A stretch of 64,000 nucleotides of DNA, from NCBI RefSeq assembly GCF_009805705.1, contig NZ_VSMB01000001.1:372001-436000 (forward strand). Reading direction: 5' to 3'. The notes under the pieces were generated by a model that worked only from the letters and a program-made list of their open reading frames with translations, searched no databases and was not told the DNA's origin. The number at the start of each line of letters is the position of its first letter. The first letter of the stretch is position 1. Both the position numbers and the translations under genes were made by a program. This document shows positions 34,891 through 44,203 of this stretch, piece by piece. Origin of the DNA: Ruania rhizosphaerae. GTDB taxonomy: Bacteria; Actinomycetota; Actinomycetes; Actinomycetales; Beutenbergiaceae.

Positions 34891-37704
34891 TCAGCGACCG
34901 GCGTTCAGCCGACGTCGGACGATGAGCAGGCACGAACCGCCGAGGAGTGCCAGGCTCGCCAGCGCGGCGAGGACTGCCACCACAGGGCCCGTTCCGGTGT
35001 CGGCCAGGTCGCCGTCCTGACCAGTCCCATCACCGTCCTCGTCCCCACCATCGCCGGTGGGACCGCCGTCACCCGTCGGGTCGGTCGGATCCGTGGGGGT
35101 GCCAGGGTCCGTCGGATCGGTGGGATCGGTGGGATCGGTGGGATCGACCGCGTCGATGGTGATCTCCGCCTCGGCCCAAGACTCACCGGCGTCGGCGCGG
35201 ACGGTAACCGTACCCGAGACTCCGGTCGGCAGTTCGAACGCTACCCGGCCCGCGCCGTCGGCTCCGGTGGTCAGCGTCGCCAGTTCCTCGCCGTCAACGA
35301 GCAGCCGGTATTCGGTGTCCGGCTCGCCGCCGGTGAGCCCGATGCTGATCTCATCCCCGGCGTCGGCCTCACCGGGCGCCGTGATGGCGATCGGCAGGTC
35401 GATCGTGCACTGTTGCGCCTGAGCCACCACCGTGCGAATCTCGGTGAGTACCCCGGCGTCTCCGCCGGCGACGAGCTCGAGCTGCAGGCTTCGTAGCGCC
35501 GTCTGCACGTCCTCGTCGGTGCCGTCCGTGCGAGCACTCTCCAGGTCGGCCAGCGCCGCTACGACAGCGTCCCGCACGTCGGCCGGCAGCTCCTCCCCCT
35601 CCGAGGTGGCCATCAGTTCTCGCACGATTTCGAGTTCACCGAGCAGTGCGTCGTCGGTGTCGCTGGTGTACGGGCGATCAGTCGTGCACACCTGCTCGGC
35701 GTTGAGGAACCGGGTCAGGAAGGTGTGCGCGGCGATCTGTGCCGTGCGCTCCTCCCGCAGTCCGTAGTTGCTCTCGGAGTTGTCGAGGTAGGTCCGTCCG
35801 TCCTCGAACCGGTCCTGCAGCGCGATCGCGTCCTGTAGGTGGCGTTCGGCCCAGACGGCGGGCGGGGTGCTGACGTCCCCGCCGACGTCGTAGGTTGCCG
35901 CGATCACGTCACCCTGGGCGAAGTAGAGCGGGAAGGTGCTTCCCCAGTCGTTGCCGTCGGGGTAGTAGATCGAGGACTCACCGGGCACGTAGATGGTGCC
36001 GCCCGGTGCCTGCCACGGCGGGGAGTCGAACTGCAGGTCGACGAAGGCCTCGTAGGTCAGGTCGATGTTGTGGAAGAAGGCTTCCGCCGGCTGCTGGCCG
36101 CCCAGCTGCTGGGTGAGTGCGGAGTTGACGTTCTGGTCGAACGCGAGCATGTAGATGGGGTGCATGAGGTTGTGGTTCTCGACGGTGCCGTCGGACTCGA
36201 CGTTCGAGCCGGTCAGCATCTCATCCAGCGCCCGGCCGTTGATGACCTCGTTGCTGTCGACGTCCTGCGGCGTCGCCCAGCCGGCCAGGGCGAGGTCGAT
36301 GGCGTCGGAGCGCCACTGGTCGCTGTTGGCGGCCTCGGGCATCATGATGGCCGCCAGGCCCGAGAGCGAACTGCGCCAGGTGTTCTCCTCAGCCTTGGTG
36401 TCACCCGGGATCACGATGGTGCCCTCGGCGTTGCGGTAGTACTCGGGGTCGACCATCTGGTCCGCCTCCATCGCGACCATGTTCGTCACGCACGCCTGCT
36501 GAGCCGGGCTGAAGTCGTCCCAGAGCAGCCAGGCGGCGAAGCCGTTGTAGTAGGCCCACAACGAGGCCTGCCACCGGTCCGCCTCCGGGCCCCATCCTGC
36601 GGGATTGTTCGATCGGTGCTCGGCGGCTGCGGAGGAAACCATCCGGACGATGCGCTCGCGGACCTCGTCCTCGGTGACGCCGGTGTCCTCCGGGTCGTAG
36701 CCGCCGGTGGCGACCAGAATGGACATGTTGACCGCGGCCATGGAGACACCGCGCAGCGCATACTCGGGCGCTCCCACTCGGCGCGAGAGCGGGATGTACT
36801 CACCGGGCTCGGCGGCGAACTCCTCGTCCCAGAAGGTGGTCGTGATGTAGCGGTTGGCGTTCTGCGCGGCTTCGAGGCTCAGCTGGGTGAGCTCATCGGT
36901 GGGGATCGCGCGGTCGAGGACTGACGCATCCGGGGTCGCCACCGGCATGGTGGTGTCCGCCGCGGCCTCGCACGCCGCCCAGGGTTCCTGCCTGGGTGAG
37001 GAGGTGAGGGAGATGCTCCCGAGGGAACCGCGGTAGAAGAACCCGTCGCCGAGGTCGTCGCCGTTACCCAGCCGGATCGGGCTGTTCCCGCTGTTGATCA
37101 ACGGGATTCCGATCTCGTCGGTGACGGTCACGTCGGCGCCGCCGCTGATCTCGGTCGTCACCGAGCCGGGCGTGTATGTCACGGTGATGTCATAGCTTGT
37201 GCCCGGCTGAGCGATCACACCGGTGGGGAACTGCGCCCACTGTCCCTGGCCCACCACACGGGACCAGAAGCGGAACTCGCCGTTGGGCATGATGTAGAGG
37301 GCCCAGCCCTGGTTGTTGCTGGAGCGGCTCGTCGCCACGGCCTGGTGGGAGCCGGTGCGAGTTCCGGGAACCACGTCCGTGAGCTCAAGCACCCACTCGC
37401 CGTTGCCTGGCTCGAGATTCCGCTCGTACGGAAGGCGGATCTCGGAGTCGTCCGACGCTGAGAACTGCGCACTGCCATCGGCGAAGGTCACGTCATCCAA
37501 GACCTCACCGTCGCGATCTTCCACGGAGTCGCTCGCGTCGGTCTCAAGCTCCCACGTGGAACTGAATACGTCGCCATCATCTGCCGTCGCAGGTGACGCG
37601 GCGATGAGGCCGAGGGCCAACGCTGCAGTCAGCGCGCCGGCGATCGTACGGGAGACGTGTGGTCGGGATGGACTCGGGTGCCGTCCTGGGACGTGTGGGG
37701 ACAT
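34891..37704 (-). CDS. Sortase-anchored (LADTG) secreted protein with helical catalytic-type domain
   Basis: ATG 37704 follows AGGAGA by 8 nt. The 937-aa protein has an Arg-containing signal peptide ending at ATADDG and a concanavalin-like beta domain (about 55-240). A long mostly helical domain follows (about 250-740), with Trp/Asn/His motifs such as GTVENHNLMHPIYM and GTIYVPGESSIYYPDGNDWG, like alpha/alpha-toroid polysaccharide lyases. Then come a short Ig-like domain, a repeated DPTDPTDPT linker and LADTG with a hydrophobic tail and RRR. The helical domain is not one I can name. It is divergent from a ROK regulator. Confidence 0.75.
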   Translation of the reverse strand: MSPHVPGRHPSPSRPHVSRTIAGALTAALALGLIAASPATADDGDVFSSTWELETDASDSVEDRDGEVLDDVTFADGSAQFSASDDSEIRLPYERNLEPGNGEWVLELTDVVPGTRTGSHQAVATSRSSNNQGWALYIMPNGEFRFWSRVVGQGQWAQFPTGVIAQPGTSYDITVTYTPGSVTTEISGGADVTVTDEIGIPLINSGNSPIRLGNGDDLGDGFFYRGSLGSISLTSSPRQEPWAACEAAADTTMPVATPDASVLDRAIPTDELTQLSLEAAQNANRYITTTFWDEEFAAEPGEYIPLSRRVGAPEYALRGVSMAAVNMSILVATGGYDPEDTGVTEDEVRERIVRMVSSAAAEHRSNNPAGWGPEADRWQASLWAYYNGFAAWLLWDDFSPAQQACVTNMVAMEADQMVDPEYYRNAEGTIVIPGDTKAEENTWRSSLSGLAAIMMPEAANSDQWRSDAIDLALAGWATPQDVDSNEVINGRALDEMLTGSNVESDGTVENHNLMHPIYMLAFDQNVNSALTQQLGGQQPAEAFFHNIDLTYEAFVDLQFDSPPWQAPGGTIYVPGESSIYYPDGNDWGSTFPLYFAQGDVIAATYDVGGDVSTPPAVWAERHLQDAIALQDRFEDGRTYLDNSESNYGLREERTAQIAAHTFLTRFLNAEQVCTTDRPYTSDTDDALLGELEIVRELMATSEGEELPADVRDAVVAALADLESARTDGTDEDVQTALRSLQLELVAGGDAGVLTEIRTVVAQAQQCTIDLPIAITAPGEADAGDEISIGLTGGEPDTEYRLLVDGEELATLTTGADGAGRVAFELPTGVSGTVTVRADAGESWAEAEITIDAVDPTDPTDPTDPTDPGTPTDPTDPTGDGGPTGDGGDEDGDGTGQDGDLADTGTGPVVAVLAALASLALLGGSCLLIVRRRLNAGR

Positions 37705-37821
37705 CAGGAAGTCTCCTCGTGAGGCAAGGGGGATGTGAGCGAACAAACCATGTGTAACAGGGCTCACAGGACATATGCAAGGTTCATTCGTAAATGATCT
37801 TTCGTTTAGTAGGGTGGGAGC

Positions 37822-39003
37822 GTGACTGTCGACATGGCCGAGCATGCGCGTGGGACTGGCCGCCTCCGAGTGCTCAATACCCGTCATGTCCTAGGCGCGA
37901 TGCGGCGTGCCGAGGGGCCGGTACGGATCTCCGAGCTGGCGCAGATGACGTCGCTCACGCGACCGACCGTCTCGCACATCGTCGCCGCCCTGGAGAATCG
38001 TGGCTGGGTGCATCGACTTGAGCCCGCCGGGAACGCCGGTCGGCCTGCTGTCCGCTACAGCGTCGCCCTCGACCGATTCGCGGTCGTGGGTGCCGACGCC
38101 GGTGCGCACCGCGCCGTCGTGGAGGTCGCCACCCTGAACGGCGCGCGCCGAGCCAGACGCGAGCATCGCCGCCCCATCCAGTTGGGCGAGGACATGTTGA
38201 CAGTGTTGAGTTCGATGATGGGCGAGGCACTCGTGGAGGCCGGAATGTCCCAGGAGGACGTACTGGCGGCCACCGTGGCGAGCCCGGGGATCGTTGCAGA
38301 GGCCTCCGGTGGGATCGAACTACGCACCGGCCTCGGCGCATGGACTGCGGCCGAGGTCGTCGCGGCACTTCAACCGTTGGTGACGGGCCGCGTCACCGTC
38401 GAGAACGACGCCAACCTGGCGGCACACGCGATGCGCACGATGCCGGACATGCCGCAGGACTTCATCGGCTTGCAGTGGGGACAGCGCCTGGGCGCGGGTC
38501 TGGTCCTCGACGGTCAGGTGTTCCGAGGACGTCGCGGCGGAGCGGGCGAGCTGGGCGCACTGCTCGTGGAGGATCCGGCCACCGGAGCGACTCAAGTCCT
38601 CGAAGAAGTCGTTCGCTCCGACCGGCTGCCCTTGCATGGCGACCTGCCAGAGCTGAGCACAGAAGCGCTGATCAACCGAGCCGATACCGGCGATCTCGTG
38701 GCACAACGAGCCCTGGCGCGCGGTATCGACCCGCTCGCCGCTGCGGTGGCTCCACTCTGCGTCGGGCTGGACCTTCATACCGTGACAATCTCGGGCGGGA
38801 TCGCTCGCTCCGGCCCGGCCCTCGTCACCGCATTCCAGGACCGACTGGCAGCACACGGGGCCATCGATATCGACTGCCGGCTGTCCAGCTTCCGCGAAGA
38901 CACCGTACTGCGCGGGGCGGTGAGCACCGCCGTCGACAGCGGATGGGCAACGTTGATGGAGGCATGCGGCACTGGGAGCCCCGAGCAGCCGAGGGAGACC
39001 TGA
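37822..39003 (+). CDS. ROK family transcriptional regulator
   Basis: The 393-aa protein has an N-terminal winged helix (RLRVLNTRHVLGAMRRAEGPVRISELAQMTSLTRPTVS within residues 13-50). A ROK kinase-like sugar-binding domain follows, with VENDANLAAH near 195 and GLDLHTVTISGG near 310. The zinc-type CxCGxxGC motif is not evident, so it is a regulator rather than a kinase. Divergence from the LADTG protein at 118 bp suggests it controls that gene in response to a sugar. The intergenic region has TTCGTAAA and TTCGTTTA half sites (37788-37808). Confidence 0.9.
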   Translation: MTVDMAEHARGTGRLRVLNTRHVLGAMRRAEGPVRISELAQMTSLTRPTVSHIVAALENRGWVHRLEPAGNAGRPAVRYSVALDRFAVVGADAGAHRAVVEVATLNGARRARREHRRPIQLGEDMLTVLSSMMGEALVEAGMSQEDVLAATVASPGIVAEASGGIELRTGLGAWTAAEVVAALQPLVTGRVTVENDANLAAHAMRTMPDMPQDFIGLQWGQRLGAGLVLDGQVFRGRRGGAGELGALLVEDPATGATQVLEEVVRSDRLPLHGDLPELSTEALINRADTGDLVAQRALARGIDPLAAAVAPLCVGLDLHTVTISGGIARSGPALVTAFQDRLAAHGAIDIDCRLSSFREDTVLRGAVSTAVDSGWATLMEACGTGSPEQPRET

Positions 39004-39870
39004 TGTATCCCCGTACGGCGCCGCACACACTCACGGACTACTGAACGCCTCCGACGGCCAGTCGATCTATTGGGAGGAGGCAGGCACCCCCGACGGCGTC
39101 CCTGCCGTATACCTGCACGGTGGCCCAGGTGGTGGACTGGGTCAGGGTGGGTACGTCACGAAGTTCGACCCCGCCCGGTACCGCATCATCGGGCTGGACC
39201 AACGCGGCTGCTCGCAATCGCCTACGCACAGGCGCACCCGGACCGGGTACTCGGGATCGTGCTGTTCGCTGTCACGACGACATCCCGCGCCGAGGTGGAC
39301 TGGATCACCGAAGGAATGGGGAGGGTGTTCCCGGAGTGGGAGCGCTACGCAGCCTTCGCCGAGGCACACGACCCAGCGTATCGCCGTCGGGAATCGCGCC
39401 TGGTGGAAGCCTACGCACGGCTGCTGCGCGACCCGGCGACCCTGGGCGCCGCCTCGCGAGCGTGGGCACGCTGGGAGGACGTACACGTCTCCATCGGGGC
39501 GGGCGGTTTCCAGCCCGATCCACGCTGGGCAGACGACGACTACCGGCACGCATTCACCATGTACCGGCACGCATTCACCATGCTGACCAGCCACTACTGG
39601 GCACACGACGGGTTCGCCGTGCCGCCGCTGCTGGAGCAGATGGACCGGATCGCGCACATCCCGGCGACGCTGATCCACGGGCGACGCGACATCAGCGGCC
39701 CGGTGCACACGGCGTGGGAGCTACACCGGCGGTGGCCGGCCAGCCGCCTCGTGATCGACGAGGGCGACGGGCACGGCGGGGGTGGAATGGTCGCCGAGTG
39801 GGTGCAAGCGAACGACGAACTCGCCGCGCACTGGGCGTCCGATCGACGAGAACGAGACCATCTGTACTGA
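39003..39870 (+). pseudogene. Proline iminopeptidase (alpha/beta hydrolase), decayed
   Basis: The N-terminus reads MYPRTAPH, then stops at 39044. One base shift restores HGLLNASDGQSIYWEEAG and on to YLHGGPGGGLGQG and GLDQRGCSQSP. The next frame continues at LLAIAYAQAHPDRVLG without the roughly 50 residues that should include the GGSWGSTLALAY nucleophile elbow. The rest runs to 39870. So it has a frameshift and an internal deletion that removed the catalytic serine. A 21-bp tandem duplication adds a repeated YRHAFTM. Intact relatives release N-terminal proline from peptides. Confidence 0.85.
39541..39582 (+). repeat. 21-bp tandem duplication
   Basis: TACCGGCACGCATTCACCAT plus G occurs twice in a row (39541-39561 and 39562-39582), inside the decayed proline iminopeptidase gene, encoding YRHAFTM twice. 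Confidence 0.95.
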
Positions 39871-39896
39871 ACGTTCGCCACGCATCCGATAGGTTC

Positions 39897-39911
39897 TGGA
39901 TCCATGATCCC
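39897..39911. promoter_or_regulatory. GntR-family operator, site 1 (TGGAT-N5-ATCCA)
   Basis: TGGATCCATGATCCC has TGGAT-N5-ATCCC and overlaps the ATG (39904) of the GntR gene itself, so it should give autorepression. Four more sites precede other genes of the cluster. Confidence 0.7.
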
Positions 39912-40605
39912 AAATGCAGGCTCGACGAGCGCCGATCTCCACGAGCTCGCCCAGCGCCATCACACGGCCTACCGCTCGGTGGGCGCCATGGTCTACGGGC
40001 TGCTGCAGGAGGCGATCCTCAGCGGCACGCTCCGACCCGGGCAGAAATTGCGGCAGGAGACGCTCGCCGAGCAGATCGGAGTCTCCCGGCTGCCTGTGCG
40101 TTCGGCGCTGATCCAGCTCGAGTCTGACGGCTTGGTCGAGTTCCATGATCGACGCGGTGCGACCGTGCGTTCCATCTCGCCGGATCAGGCCCGAGAGGTG
40201 TACCGCATCCGCGCACTGCTCGAGGTGGACGCGCTGAAGCAGTCGATGAAGCGCTCTTCGCCCGAGCGGGTCAAGCGACTGCGCGAGCTGGCCAAGGCGG
40301 CCGACGGTCAGCACGAGGGCCCCGAGTTCGTGGAGGCTCGCACCCAGTTCTACGCCGAGCTCTACGACGCCGAGCACAACCCGATCACCTGGGAGATGAT
40401 CGAGCAGCTGCGCCTGAAGATGGGCCGCTATGTACTCGGGTGGCGGGTAGTGGGTGGTTCGCACACTCACTCGCACGAAGATCTCGTGGACGCGTTCGCC
40501 TCGGGTGACGCCACGAAGGCGAGCGCGCTGTTGCGCAAGCACCTCGCCGAGGTGCTCAAAGGCGTTCTGAGCTGGCTCGACGCCGAGGCCACCGGCACAG
40601 ACTGA
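39904..40605 (+). CDS. GntR/FCD family transcriptional regulator
   Basis: The 233-aa protein has a GntR winged helix ([34 protein letters not shown] in residues 43-76). An FCD-type helical ligand domain follows with the metal-type [12 protein letters not shown] His near residue 197 and a C-terminal KHLAEVLKG helix. FCD proteins sense carboxylic acids. The start codon is covered by a TGGAT-N5-ATCC operator, and the regulon sites before 40733, 41858, 50331 and 50510 suggest that it governs the whole catabolic cluster downstream. A leaderless start at 39904 is likely. Confidence 0.9.
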   Translation: MIPNAGSTSADLHELAQRHHTAYRSVGAMVYGLLQEAILSGTLRPGQKLRQETLAEQIGVSRLPVRSALIQLESDGLVEFHDRRGATVRSISPDQAREVYRIRALLEVDALKQSMKRSSPERVKRLRELAKAADGQHEGPEFVEARTQFYAELYDAEHNPITWEMIEQLRLKMGRYVLGWRVVGGSHTHSHEDLVDAFASGDATKASALLRKHLAEVLKGVLSWLDAEATGTD

Positions 40606-40665
40606 TCCTCGGGCCGATCTCTGCTCGGCCAGCGTACGCTACTCGCACTCAGTTTTCTTGAATTC

Positions 40666-40680
40666 TGGATCCAGAATCCA
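40666..40680. promoter_or_regulatory. GntR-family operator, site 2
   Basis: TGGATCCAGAATCCA is a perfect TGGAT-N5-ATCCA site, 52 bp upstream of the F420-dependent dehydrogenase start. Confidence 0.8.
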
Positions 40681-40732
40681 ATCTATGTCAGGATGGTCCC
40701 AGCCTGCACCGCTGACGATGCGAGGGAGCACC

Positions 40733-41770
40733 ATGACACTGACGTTGGGTTACAAGGCCTCGGCCGAGCAGTTCGCACCCCGCGAGCTCGTCGAGCTCGC
40801 CGTGGCTGCCGAGGAACACGGGATGGAGTCAGTCGCCGTGAGCGACCACTTCCAGCCGTGGCGCCACGAGGGTGGCCACGCCCCGTTCTCGCTGGCCTGG
40901 ATGGCCGCCGTCGGGGAGCGCACCGAACGGATCCGGATCGGGACCTCGGTGATGACCCCGACCTTCCGCTACAACCCCGCCGTTCTCGCCCAGGCGTTTG
41001 CCACCATGGGCTGCCTCTACCCCGGGCGGATCATGCTCGGGGTGGGCAGCGGGGAGGCCCTGAACGAGATCGCGACCGGCTTCCGCGGCGCGGGCGAGCA
41101 GGACTGGCCACCGTTCAAGGAGCGCTTCGCCCGCCTGCGCGAGTCGGTCCGCCTGATGCGCGAGCTGTGGTCCGGTGACCGGGTGTCCTTCGAGGGCGAG
41201 TACTACTCCACCCACGGCGCCTCGATCTACGACCGGCCCGACGGTGGAATCCCGATCTACATCGCGGCCGGCGGTCCGGTGATGGCCAAGTACGTCGGCC
41301 GCGTCGCCGACGGGTTCATCTGCACCTCCGGCAAGGGCGAGGAACTGTACACGGAGAAGCTGTTGCCTGCGCTCGCCGAGGGCGCGAATCTCAACAACCG
41401 CAACCCTGAGCAGATCGACCGGATGATCGAGATCAAACTCTCCTACGAGGAGAGTGAGCAGACGGCCCTGGAGAACACCCGGTTCTGGTCGCCGCTCTCC
41501 CTCACCCCGGAGCAGAAGCATTCCATCTCCGACCCGCTCGAGATGGAACGTGCCGCCGACGCGCTGCCGATCGAACAGATCGCCAAGCGGTGGATCGTCG
41601 GCAGCGACCCGGACGTGGTGGCCGAGCAGATCGGCCAGTACGTGCGGTGGGGGTTCAACCACCTGGTTTTCCACGCACCGGGCCACGACCAGCGGCGGTT
41701 CCTCCAGCTGTTCGAGCGCGACCTGGCACCTCGGTTGCGCGCTCTCGACGCGACCATCCGGGCGGCGTAG
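40733..41770 (+). CDS. fgd: F420-dependent glucose-6-phosphate dehydrogenase
   Basis: ATG 40733 follows GGGAG by 4 nt. The 345-aa luciferase-like TIM-barrel protein matches the mycobacterial Fgd1 almost throughout ([72 protein letters not shown]). The Fgd1 active-site residues His40, Trp44 and Glu109 correspond to His39, Trp43 and Glu108. It oxidises glucose-6-phosphate while reducing coenzyme F420. It lies inside a catabolic regulon beside a second luciferase-like enzyme, so it probably supplies F420H2 to that pathway. This is the best-named gene of the cluster. Confidence 0.93.
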   Translation: MTLTLGYKASAEQFAPRELVELAVAAEEHGMESVAVSDHFQPWRHEGGHAPFSLAWMAAVGERTERIRIGTSVMTPTFRYNPAVLAQAFATMGCLYPGRIMLGVGSGEALNEIATGFRGAGEQDWPPFKERFARLRESVRLMRELWSGDRVSFEGEYYSTHGASIYDRPDGGIPIYIAAGGPVMAKYVGRVADGFICTSGKGEELYTEKLLPALAEGANLNNRNPEQIDRMIEIKLSYEESEQTALENTRFWSPLSLTPEQKHSISDPLEMERAADALPIEQIAKRWIVGSDPDVVAEQIGQYVRWGFNHLVFHAPGHDQRRFLQLFERDLAPRLRALDATIRAA

Positions 41771-41817
41771 CACCGCGCACCCATCGATCGGATCCGTGGC
41801 ACAGCAAATGCACTCAT

Positions 41818-41832
41818 CGGATCCAGAATCCA
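41818..41832. promoter_or_regulatory. GntR-family operator, site 3
   Basis: CGGATCCAGAATCCA matches TGGAT-N5-ATCCA with one change, 25 bp before the start of the alpha/beta hydrolase gene. Confidence 0.72.
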
Positions 41833-41857
41833 GACTAGACGTGTCGAAGGAGACAGT

Positions 41858-42796
41858 ATGCAGACCACTCCCGTGAAGTTCTACAGCGAGGGCGAACCGA
41901 TCGCCGGTCTGTGGCGCCGGCCAGACGGCACGGCACCCGTCCGGGCGATCGTGCAGGGGCCGGGCTGGCTCGGGCTCAAGGACGCCAACCTCTACGTGCG
42001 CTACCACGAGGCCCTGGTGGCCGCCGGGTTCGGTGTGCTGGTGTTCGACTACCGCGGCTTCGGCGACTCCGGTGGGAATCGCGGGATCATCTCCCCCGGC
42101 GCCCAGCTACGCGACCTGATCAACGCCGTCACCTATCTGACCACCCGCGAGGACGTGGACGCCGACGCCCTCGGGGTGTTCGGCACCGGGGGCACCGGCG
42201 GTGGCAACGCCGTCCTCCTCGCCGAAGCGGACGACCGGATCCGGGCCGCAGTGAGTCAGGTGCCGGTAGCCGACGGACGCGACTGGTTGCACCGGATGCG
42301 CCAGGAGCACGAGTGGCTGACCTTCCTCAAGGACCTGGACGTGGACCGCAAGGAACGCGTGCTCACCGGGCACGGGCGCATGGTTCACCCGCGCGAGGAG
42401 ATCATGGTGCCCACCCCCGAACGGCGGGCCACCAACGTCAAGTCCGACGTCGACGGGCGCATCCCGTCCTCCGTGCCCCTGGCCTGCGCGGAGGAGATCC
42501 TCGCCTATCAGCCGATCGAGGCCGCCGGGCGCCTGAGTACGCCGCTGATGATCGTCGCCGTCGAAGGGGACGCCACCACACCCACCGATCACGCCGAGCG
42601 GTTGTACGCCGCCGCACGCGGACCCAAAGCCCTGCTCATGCAGCGCCACACCACCCACTACGCGGCCTACGACCGGTACTGGGAACAGACCACCCCCCGC
42701 ATCGTCGACTGGTTCGACCGCCACGTGCGGCCCAGCTCCGTCGACGTCCACACCAGCAGCTCGCCCGACGCGAGCGTCGAATACCTGGAGGCATGA
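41858..42796 (+). CDS. Alpha/beta hydrolase-fold protein lacking the usual serine
   Basis: ATG 41858 follows AAGGAGA. The 312-aa protein has the family's GPGWLG oxyanion region, DYRGFGDSGG and a late Asp/His pair (VEGDATTPTDH, RHTTHYAAY). The nucleophile elbow, where GxSxG is expected, reads GVFGTGGTGGGN (Gly at 111 in place of Ser). So ordinary serine hydrolysis is doubtful unless Thr110 or another residue acts. It begins an operon of seven collinear genes (41858-47714) and probably takes part in ring or ester chemistry. Role unknown. Confidence 0.8.
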   Translation: MQTTPVKFYSEGEPIAGLWRRPDGTAPVRAIVQGPGWLGLKDANLYVRYHEALVAAGFGVLVFDYRGFGDSGGNRGIISPGAQLRDLINAVTYLTTREDVDADALGVFGTGGTGGGNAVLLAEADDRIRAAVSQVPVADGRDWLHRMRQEHEWLTFLKDLDVDRKERVLTGHGRMVHPREEIMVPTPERRATNVKSDVDGRIPSSVPLACAEEILAYQPIEAAGRLSTPLMIVAVEGDATTPTDHAERLYAAARGPKALLMQRHTTHYAAYDRYWEQTTPRIVDWFDRHVRPSSVDVHTSSSPDASVEYLEA

Positions 42797-42799
42797 CCC

Positions 42800-44203
42800 A
42801 TGATCGATCTGAAGATCACCGGCGGAACGGTCGTGACGCCGTCGGGACCCAGCGCAGCCGACCTGCTCGTCCAGGGGGGCGTGATCGCCGGCATCGTCGA
42901 CCGGGAGGTCGACGTCCCCGCCACGCGCACGATCGACGCGACCGGACGGCTCGTGCTGCCCGGCATGGTCGACGTGCACGTCCACACCCGCGAGCCCGGG
43001 TACGAGCACAAGGAAGACATCCTCACCACGAGCCAGCAGGCGGCCGCCGGGGGCGTCACCACGATCTTCGGGATGCCCAACCTCAAGCCGCCCACCGTGG
43101 ACAGGACCACCCTGCAGGACGTCTTCGACCGGTACGCGCGGACCTCGCTCGTGGACTTCAACCACAACCCGGCACCGACCAAGTTCGACGAGATCGATGG
43201 CATGGCCGCGATGGGTGTCAACGCGTTCAAGATCTACATGGTGGTCGACACCGGCCGCGACTACCCGCACCCCTCGGGCACCGGCATCCACGACCACGGG
43301 CACCTGCTGCAGATCATGGACCGCATCGCCACCACCGGGAAGCGGTTCATCATCCACCCGCACGACCAGGCGCTGATGGACTACATCGAGGGTAAGGTGC
43401 TCGGCCGCGGCGAGAACACGCCGGAGGGCTACGCCTCCGCCTACGCCGCCCGCGAGGGCGTCATCTGGGATACCGCGATCGACGTCGTCCTCCGCCTCGC
43501 CGAGGCCTCCGGCTGCCCGATCCACATCGCACACATGCAGACCCGCCGCTCGATCGACGCGGTCCGGCGAGCCAAGGCCGCCGGGATCGACGTGACCTGC
43601 GAGGTGAACCACTGGGCGCCGTTCCTGTCCACCTGGGAGGACGTGCAGACCCTGGGCCCGTACGCCCTCTCCTACTGGGTCCCCGACGACAACCGGGCCG
43701 CCGTGTGGGAGGGAATGCGCGACGGCACGATCGATATCGCCAGCTCCGACCACGCACCGCACACCCGCGAGGAGAAGGAGATCGGCTGGACCGAGATGTG
43801 GAGCGCGCACACCGGCACGCCCGGCATTCAGTACTACTACGAGCTCATGCTGGACGCGGTGAACCGCGGCGACCTGAGCCTGGCCCGCGCGGTGGACATG
43901 GTGGCCGGCTCCCCCGCGGCCGACTTCGGCCTCGGCGGGATCAAGGGCGGGCTCGTCTGCGGAGCCGACGCCGATGTGGTGATCGCGGACATGGACCACG
44001 AGTGGACGATCACGAACGACGACGTGCTCTCCCGGTGCGGCTGGACCCCGTATGACGGGCGCACCATCTCCGCACGCATCGAACGCACCCTGGTGCGCGG
44101 CACCGAGGTCTACGCCGACGGCGACGTCGTGGGCGAACCAGGAACAGGGCGACTGGCCGCGGCCGGCGCCGACAGGACGGCTCTGGCCGGAAAGGGACTC
44201 TGA
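42800..44203 (+). CDS. Dihydroorotase-like cyclic amidohydrolase
   Basis: The 467-aa protein is an amidohydrolase-superfamily enzyme of the dihydroorotase/allantoinase/hydantoinase group. It has the metal motif VDVHVHTREPG (H60, H62), the carboxylated-lysine segment NAFKIYM (K144), IIHPHD, IHIAHM and the catalytic Asp in SSDHAPHT. These enzymes open cyclic amides or imides. ATG 42800 follows GGAGG. Its gene set (flavin/F420 enzymes, NitT/TauT importer) points to a cyclic amide or heterocycle as substrate, which is inference. Confidence 0.9.
   Translation: MIDLKITGGTVVTPSGPSAADLLVQGGVIAGIVDREVDVPATRTIDATGRLVLPGMVDVHVHTREPGYEHKEDILTTSQQAAAGGVTTIFGMPNLKPPTVDRTTLQDVFDRYARTSLVDFNHNPAPTKFDEIDGMAAMGVNAFKIYMVVDTGRDYPHPSGTGIHDHGHLLQIMDRIATTGKRFIIHPHDQALMDYIEGKVLGRGENTPEGYASAYAAREGVIWDTAIDVVLRLAEASGCPIHIAHMQTRRSIDAVRRAKAAGIDVTCEVNHWAPFLSTWEDVQTLGPYALSYWVPDDNRAAVWEGMRDGTIDIASSDHAPHTREEKEIGWTEMWSAHTGTPGIQYYYELMLDAVNRGDLSLARAVDMVAGSPAADFGLGGIKGGLVCGADADVVIADMDHEWTITNDDVLSRCGWTPYDGRTISARIERTLVRGTEVYADGDVVGEPGTGRLAAAGADRTALAGKGL

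Noticed and set aside
37788-37808. ROK operator from TTCGTAAA and TTCGTTTA half sites
   Set aside because: The half sites are direct, not clearly symmetric, and only one pair is present; I mention them with the ROK gene but do not call an operator.
42107-43999. A 630-codon minus-strand frame across the amidohydrolase gene
   Set aside because: Val/Gly/Asp-rich shadow of the plus-strand gene, whose metal motifs are intact.
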